DNA from: CAZZNQ01 sp964655775
GTDB lineage: Bacteria; Planctomycetota; Brocadiia; SM23-32
NCBI GenBank assembly: GCA_964655775.1
Contig: CAZZNQ010000012.1
Location: 1-64,000, forward strand
DNA length: 64,000 nt
Reading direction: 5' to 3'
A model generated the notes under the pieces. That model was given only the letters and a program-made list of their open reading frames with translations, was not told the origin of the DNA and made no database searches. A program made the position numbers and the translations under genes. The number at the start of each line of letters is the position of its first letter. Position 1 is the stretch's first letter. Below are positions 59,867 to 64,000 of this stretch, in pieces.

Positions 59867-60544
59867 TCAGGGGATCGGGCAGTGCTCGCTCATGGGGCAG
59901 CGATCACATGCCGGCTCCTCCGCCAGGCAGATGCTCTCGGCTACGTCACAGAAGAAGAAGTGCAGCGGCGGATAGTAATCCTCTTCGAACAGTTTCGCGA
60001 GTGCGCGCTGGTTTTTCAGCGTGATGCGCTCGTTGTCCAGCAGCTCCAGCCGATGGCACATGCGGATGGACGCCTCGGAACCGGGCAGCACCGGCGCCAT
60101 GAGGCTGAGAAGCAGCACTTCGTCGGCCAGCCGCCGGGATACCATCGGCAGGCTGGTCAGGCAACTGCGAGCTTGTGTGGGAGTCAACTCCCCTAGGTGG
60201 TCCAGGTCCATGCGGTTGTGGAGCTGGTACACTTCCCGCAGCATCCAGACGATGCGCTCGGCGGCTTCCTGGGACCACCCCGCAGACGATATGACCGAGG
60301 AGACCTCGACCGTGTGGCTGATGCGCACCTCGTTCCAGTCCACGAACTCCCTCTTCAGATCGCGCAGGGCCTTAGTGGCGCGCCGGACGCTCGTGAGATG
60401 GTAGAGCGTGCTGAGTATGAGTTGATTAAGCGGCGGCCGCGGCTTGCGGTTGCGCATTTCGCCGTATTTGTCTATCGCACATTCGGTAAGCCGTTCGGCC
60501 TGCTTCCTGCGCTCCTTCTGGGGGAGTACTCTGCGAGAAGCCAC
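59867..60544 (-). CDS. Endonuclease III-like HhH-GPD protein with altered active site
   Basis: 225 residues. The C-terminal iron-sulfur loop C-x6-C-x2-C-x5-C (CLAEEPACDRCPMSEHC) is exact for the endonuclease III/MutY group. The helix-hairpin-helix that normally reads LPGVGRKTAN is SLPMVSRRLADEV, replacing the catalytic Lys by Arg, and the region of the catalytic Asp (normally VDTHIFRV) reads GSEASIRM. So base-excision activity is doubtful; DNA binding or a structural role remains possible. It follows rbfA by 29 bases. Confidence 0.7.
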   Translation of the reverse strand: MASRRVLPQKERRKQAERLTECAIDKYGEMRNRKPRPPLNQLILSTLYHLTSVRRATKALRDLKREFVDWNEVRISHTVEVSSVISSAGWSQEAAERIVWMLREVYQLHNRMDLDHLGELTPTQARSCLTSLPMVSRRLADEVLLLSLMAPVLPGSEASIRMCHRLELLDNERITLKNQRALAKLFEEDYYPPLHFFFCDVAESICLAEEPACDRCPMSEHCPIP

Positions 60545-60573
60545 TATGCTCGTATCCCTCGGCCGGGCCCGGA

Positions 60574-60930
60574 CTACGATTTCCGGTCTTCTGCGCGCGC
60601 CTGCTCAATGAGCCGCTCGACGCGCATGATGCGCTGAAGCTCCTTGTCCTCGACGAACTTCAGCACCGGTGTGAAACGCAGGTCCAGGCGTTTGCCAATA
60701 AGCGATTGTATGTAACCCCGCGCGTGCTCCAGCCCCTCCAGTGATGCGGCTTTCTGGGCCGGTTCACCGCGCACTATAAGTCGCACCTCTGCACTGCGGT
60801 AGTCTTCACTCAGGTCGACGCCCGTCACGGACACAGGACCCGTGCGAGGGTCCTTAAGCTCGTACAGGATGATGCTGCTGAGCTCGCGGCGCAACGTCTC
60901 TTCTATACGTTTTTTCTTGCGCGGATTCAC
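60574..60930 (-). CDS. rbfA: Ribosome-binding factor A
   Basis: 118 residues. KH-like single-domain factor for 30S maturation, with RKKKRIEETLRRELSSIILYELKDPRTGPVSVTGVDLSEDYR and HARGYIQSLIGKRLDLRFTPVLKFVED, close to known RbfA proteins. In many bacteria it is cotranscribed with infB, as here, although a DUF503 gene lies between them. Confidence 0.92.
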   Translation of the reverse strand: MNPRKKKRIEETLRRELSSIILYELKDPRTGPVSVTGVDLSEDYRSAEVRLIVRGEPAQKAASLEGLEHARGYIQSLIGKRLDLRFTPVLKFVEDKELQRIMRVERLIEQARAEDRKS

Positions 60931-60957
60931 GGATCGTTCCCAGGATCGTTGTATGGC

Positions 60958-61239
60958 TCAGACGAACTCCATCCGGTAGTCCACCAGGCTGGCGGCGGGG
61001 AAGGCTCGGATGAAGTCCACCAGCTTGTCGAGTGCTCCGTTGACGTAGCGAGTGTCGTTGGAAACCTGGGCCACTCCGAGGGTGGCACTCTGGACCATGT
61101 CCTGATGGTCCACCTCGGCGATGCTGACGTTGAAGCGATTGCGCACCTGGGATTTCAGGCTCGCAAGCACGCTACGCTTGTCTTTCAGCGTGCGCGCATC
61201 GCTCAGGAGCAGCTTTATCTGAAGAGTGCCCACTATCAT
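60958..61239 (-). CDS. DUF503 (YlxP-like) small protein
   Basis: 93 residues. MIVGTLQIKLLLSDARTLKDKRSVLASLKSQVRNRFNVSIAEVDHQD is the conserved start of the DUF503 family, and the gene lies between infB and rbfA as ylxP does in many genomes. Function unknown; position suggests a role near ribosome biogenesis. Confidence 0.88.
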   Translation of the reverse strand: MIVGTLQIKLLLSDARTLKDKRSVLASLKSQVRNRFNVSIAEVDHQDMVQSATLGVAQVSNDTRYVNGALDKLVDFIRAFPAASLVDYRMEFV

Positions 61240-61251
61240 CTGGCGGATGCG

Positions 61252-63543
61252 CTATTCTCGTTCGCCGCCGGCCGCGGCGGTCTGTCTGGCCTTCTTGGAC
61301 AGGGTGCGTCGCACCTTTTGGACCACGAAGCTCTCCAGGCGGTCCCCGGGCTGTATGTTGTTGAAGCCTTCCAGGTTTATCCCGCACTCGCGGGAGGTCC
61401 CCACTTCACGCACGTCGTTCTTTTCCTGCCGGAGGGACGCGATGGCGCCCTCATGTATAACCTCGCCGTCGCGGTGCACGCGAATGCGCGAGTTTCGCCG
61501 GATCACGCCGTCGGCGACGTAGCAGCCGGCGATCACGCCGAACCGGCTGATGCGGAAGACCTGGCGGACTTCCGCAGTGCCGAGATGCTCTTCCTTCAGC
61601 TCGGGCTCCAGCAGACCTTCCAGTCCGCTGCGTATCTGAGTGGCCACCTCGTAAATGACCGAATACTCCAGGATCTCAACGCCGAGTTCCTCGGCGACGT
61701 CTCGCATCCTGTCTTCCACGCTCACGCGGAAGGCAAGGATGATGGCGTCCGACGCGTCGGCCAGCAGAACGTCGCTGCGGTTCACCGGGCCTATGCCGCT
61801 GTGGATGAGCTTGACCGAGACCTCCTCGTTGCCCAGGTCGCTCAGGCTCTTCACCAGAGGATCCAGCGAGCCCTGCACGTCTGCCTTGACGATGACGTTC
61901 AGGTGCTTGCGCTCGCCGCGCTGGATGCTCTCGTAGAGGTTCTCGAGCGTAACATGCCTGCGCGGCTGCAGGCGCCTTCGCTGCAGGTGCTCGTCGCGCT
62001 CCTCGGCGACGCTTCGTGCGGTGTCGATGCTTTCGACGGCCAACAGAGCATCACCTGCCTCCGGAACCTGGTTCAGCCCGCTGAGCGAGACCGGCTGGGC
62101 AGGCAGCGCCTCGTCGATCTCCTCGCCGCGATCGTCGAACATGGAGCGAACGGTTCCGTAGGCGTTGCCGCATACGACGATGTCGCCGCGGCGGAGCGTT
62201 CCATTCTGCACGATGATGTCCGTCACGGCGCCCAGCCCCGGTTCCATGCGGGCCTCGAGCACTGCGCCGACCGCGGACCTGTCCGGGTTGGCGGTCACCT
62301 CGAGCAGCTCGGCCTCCAGGACGATGCGGTCGATCAACTCCTGGATACCCTCTCCCGTCAGGCCGCTCACGGGCACACAGCCCGTCTCGCCCCCCCATTC
62401 TTCCGGGTTCAAATCCTGGCCGGCAAGCTGCTGCATCACGCGCATAGCGTTCGCCTCAGGCCGGTCGATTTTGTTCAGCGCGACGACGATGGGGACTTCC
62501 GCCGCGCGCGCGTGGCTGATCGCTTCGATGGTCTGGGGCATCAGGCCATCGTCGGCCGCCACCACCAGCACCACTAGGTCCGTGATCTTCGCCCCTCGGG
62601 CGCGCATGGCGGTGAACGCCTCGTGCCCGGGCGTATCGATGAAGGTCAGGAGCTGGCCGTCCGCCTCGATCTGCCAGGCACCGATATCCTGCGTGATGCC
62701 GCCGGCTTCACTTTCGGCGACGCTCGTGTTGCGTATCCGGTCCAGGATGGTCGTCTTGCCGTGGTCGACGTGCCCCAGCATGGCAATCACGGGCGGTCGG
62801 GGCACCAGGTCCTCCGGCTTGTCTTCCTCCATGGACTCCAGGAGTTCGTCTTCGGCCGATTTGGGTTCCTGGAGGGTGATCTCCACATCGTGGGCCATGC
62901 CGATAAGCTGGACGTACTCGTCCTCGATTGTCTGGTTGATGTTCGCGCGCAGGCCATGCTCGAACATCAGTTCGCGGATGATCTGGTTCGCCGGTATGCC
63001 CATCCGTTCCGAGAGTTCCCGGACGGTGACCGGACGCATCATCTCGATCTTCTCTTCGCGCTTCTTCTCGATGACGCGCTTGGGCTGCTTGAAAACGATT
63101 GTGCGCTTCTTGATACGCTCTCGCTTAGGTTTCTCGGATTCGGACTTCCGCTTGCGAGAGGTCTTCCGGGAGCGCCTATCCTGCTCTTCGGCTTCCTCCT
63201 CGCGCATCCGCGCCGCCCTCGGCTTGGGCGGGGGCACGGGCTTGACGTCCCGCGTGGAGGGTATCTTGGACGCCTTCTTGGCCGCCGGGCGTTCGGGCGG
63301 GGGAGAGGGCTTCTGCTCCTGGGGAGCCGGCGTCTTCTCCTTCTGAGTCTTGAGCTTGGGCTTCTCCTTCGGGCGGTAGAGGCGGATGACCATCTTGCGG
63401 ATCTCTTCCGCCTCGTCCGGTGGAACGGCCTGCGAGTGATGCTTGATGTCGGCACGGCCCCCGCGGTGGCACACTTCTATCAGGTCGGCGCTGGAAATGC
63501 CGATTGACTTCGCGATCTCGTGAATCCTTACGCTGTCTGACAC
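61252..63543 (-). CDS. infB: Translation initiation factor IF-2
   Basis: 763 residues. Brings fMet-tRNA to the ribosome and hydrolyses GTP on subunit joining. IF2_N domain at the very start, then a Lys/Arg/Glu/Pro-rich disordered stretch (about residues 58-165), a second IF2_N-like part, and the G domain with LGHVDHGKT near residue 257, DTPGHEAF and NKIDRPEAN. The C-terminal domains 2-4 end in RKNDVREVGTSRECGINL and NNIQPGDRLESFVVQ. Upstream is nusA; ylxR and ylxQ are missing between them. Confidence 0.96.
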   Translation of the reverse strand: MSDSVRIHEIAKSIGISSADLIEVCHRGGRADIKHHSQAVPPDEAEEIRKMVIRLYRPKEKPKLKTQKEKTPAPQEQKPSPPPERPAAKKASKIPSTRDVKPVPPPKPRAARMREEEAEEQDRRSRKTSRKRKSESEKPKRERIKKRTIVFKQPKRVIEKKREEKIEMMRPVTVRELSERMGIPANQIIRELMFEHGLRANINQTIEDEYVQLIGMAHDVEITLQEPKSAEDELLESMEEDKPEDLVPRPPVIAMLGHVDHGKTTILDRIRNTSVAESEAGGITQDIGAWQIEADGQLLTFIDTPGHEAFTAMRARGAKITDLVVLVVAADDGLMPQTIEAISHARAAEVPIVVALNKIDRPEANAMRVMQQLAGQDLNPEEWGGETGCVPVSGLTGEGIQELIDRIVLEAELLEVTANPDRSAVGAVLEARMEPGLGAVTDIIVQNGTLRRGDIVVCGNAYGTVRSMFDDRGEEIDEALPAQPVSLSGLNQVPEAGDALLAVESIDTARSVAEERDEHLQRRRLQPRRHVTLENLYESIQRGERKHLNVIVKADVQGSLDPLVKSLSDLGNEEVSVKLIHSGIGPVNRSDVLLADASDAIILAFRVSVEDRMRDVAEELGVEILEYSVIYEVATQIRSGLEGLLEPELKEEHLGTAEVRQVFRISRFGVIAGCYVADGVIRRNSRIRVHRDGEVIHEGAIASLRQEKNDVREVGTSRECGINLEGFNNIQPGDRLESFVVQKVRRTLSKKARQTAAAGGERE

Positions 63544-63629
63544 TTATTGCACTTCCGAGCAAAATGAGGGTGTTCGGTAATACGTCAGAGACAGGGGATG
63601 CGGGCTGCGTTCATCCGCCGAGGCCGCAG

Positions 63630-64000
63630 TCAGGTGGCCTCGCCGGCGTCCGCCTCCTCCACCTCGGGGTCTGCCAGGGCTTCCTCACCCTCTGCACCCG
63701 CTTCCACGACACGATCCGTCTCGATCTCCGGCGCGGCCTCGACCTCCTCGGCCAGTTCCGTCCCGGATTCCTCGCCTGTTTCTTCCTCGTCCGCGAGGAT
63801 CGGGGCTTCTTCCTCCGCCTCGGCTTCGGCCGCCTCTTCCTCCGCGGCGTCTATGACGGACTGTGGTGGGACAATGTCGATGTCCCAGCCCGTCATCTTC
63901 ACGGCGAGGCGCACGTTCTGCCCCTTCCAGCCTATGGCCAGCGACAGTTGGTCTTCGGGCACCGTGACGATGGCGCGCTTGGTCGTCTCGCCTTCTTCCA
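63630..64000 (-). CDS. nusA: Transcription factor NusA, C-terminal part, cut off by window edge
   Basis: The frame is open to the right edge. The visible text begins EEGETTKRAIVTVPEDQLSLAIGWKGQNVRLA, matching the second KH/S1-flanking end of NusA (DQLSLAIG-x-x-GQNVRLA). The following 75 residues are a strongly acidic tail rich in Glu and Ala, without clear fold; such tails are seen in some NusA proteins. Followed by infB 86 bases on, in the classical order. Confidence 0.9.
   Translation of the reverse strand, partial: EEGETTKRAIVTVPEDQLSLAIGWKGQNVRLAVKMTGWDIDIVPPQSVIDAAEEEAAEAEAEEEAPILADEEETGEESGTELAEEVEAAPEIETDRVVEAGAEGEEALADPEVEEADAGEAT

Noticed and set aside
1..64000. CRISPR arrays, insertion sequences, phage or rRNA genes
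   Set aside because: No regularly spaced direct repeats, transposase, integrase, capsid motif or rRNA-like sequence was found by reading.

Overview
The window is a high-GC bacterial chromosome segment, most likely from a member of the Planctomycetota or a related PVC-type lineage, probably a metagenome assembly. This is inference. The hints are two membrane or exported proteins ending in a segment like the planctomycete DUF1559/pilin-like substrates, a zinc-finger anti-sigma factor with a very long extracytoplasmic part, a sulfatase-fold protein, an MglA-like GTPase, and dispersed rhamnose/mannose glycoside genes. No phage, insertion sequence or CRISPR array was seen. The extremely high GC content produces very long antisense open frames that are not genes.

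Layout. 0-8 kb: tail of a PstS-like binding protein, then a run of plus-strand membrane or exported proteins of unknown function, a probable single-base frameshift in a tiny membrane protein, and a geranylgeranyl-reductase-like flavoprotein. 8-19.5 kb: GH78 alpha-L-rhamnosidase diverging from a PcrA/UvrD helicase, a GNAT gene, MATE exporter, BatA-type VWA protein with its partner, and an ECF sigma/anti-sigma pair. 20-30.6 kb: a solitary radical SAM-SPASM gene behind a consensus promoter, a 444-nt non-coding stretch rich in inverted repeats, a sugar epimerase, metallophosphoesterase, ROK kinase, Hpt, polysaccharide deacetylase, topoisomerase I, acylphosphatase and a methyltransferase. 30.6-38.6 kb: aminotransferase, MglA-like GTPase, L-rhamnose isomerase, a non-RD protein kinase, a PD-(D/E)XK-like protein, GNAT, a sulfatase-fold pseudoenzyme, a receiver domain without its phospho-acceptor Asp, and a calcineurin-like phosphoesterase. 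38.7-44.1 kb: an acetate/acetyl-lysine operon (histone-deacetylase homolog, ADP-forming acyl-CoA synthetase, acetyl-CoA hydrolase fused to a GNAT domain) behind a promoter whose spacer is a perfect palindrome. 44.1-49.7 kb: cold-shock gene with a long leader, TPR lipoprotein, HypE-like protein, MnmG, cyclophilin lipoprotein, tRNA-His. 49.7-57.1 kb: DUF2520 protein, 6-phospho-3-hexuloisomerase, a hexulose-6-phosphate synthase/RraA fusion, GH2 beta-mannosidase, and a rhamnulose-1-phosphate aldolase/dehydrogenase fusion. 57.5-64 kb: a stand-alone E2 acyltransferase, then the nusA-infB-DUF503-rbfA block followed by an endonuclease III-like protein with altered catalytic residues and hisG.

How the genes fit together. 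Three enzymes of L-rhamnose use (rhamnosidase, isomerase, aldolase/dehydrogenase) lie far apart and together suggest growth on rhamnose-containing polysaccharide, with mannosidase and deacetylase as companions. The synthase/isomerase pair of the ribulose monophosphate route offers formaldehyde capture or pentose supply. The deacetylase/synthetase/hydrolase operon suggests acetyl-CoA and acetate exchange tied to reversible protein acetylation. The most striking items are this operon with its palindromic promoter, the synthase-RraA fusion, the cluster of pseudoenzymes at 34-38 kb, and the solitary radical SAM gene followed by an apparently structured non-coding region.
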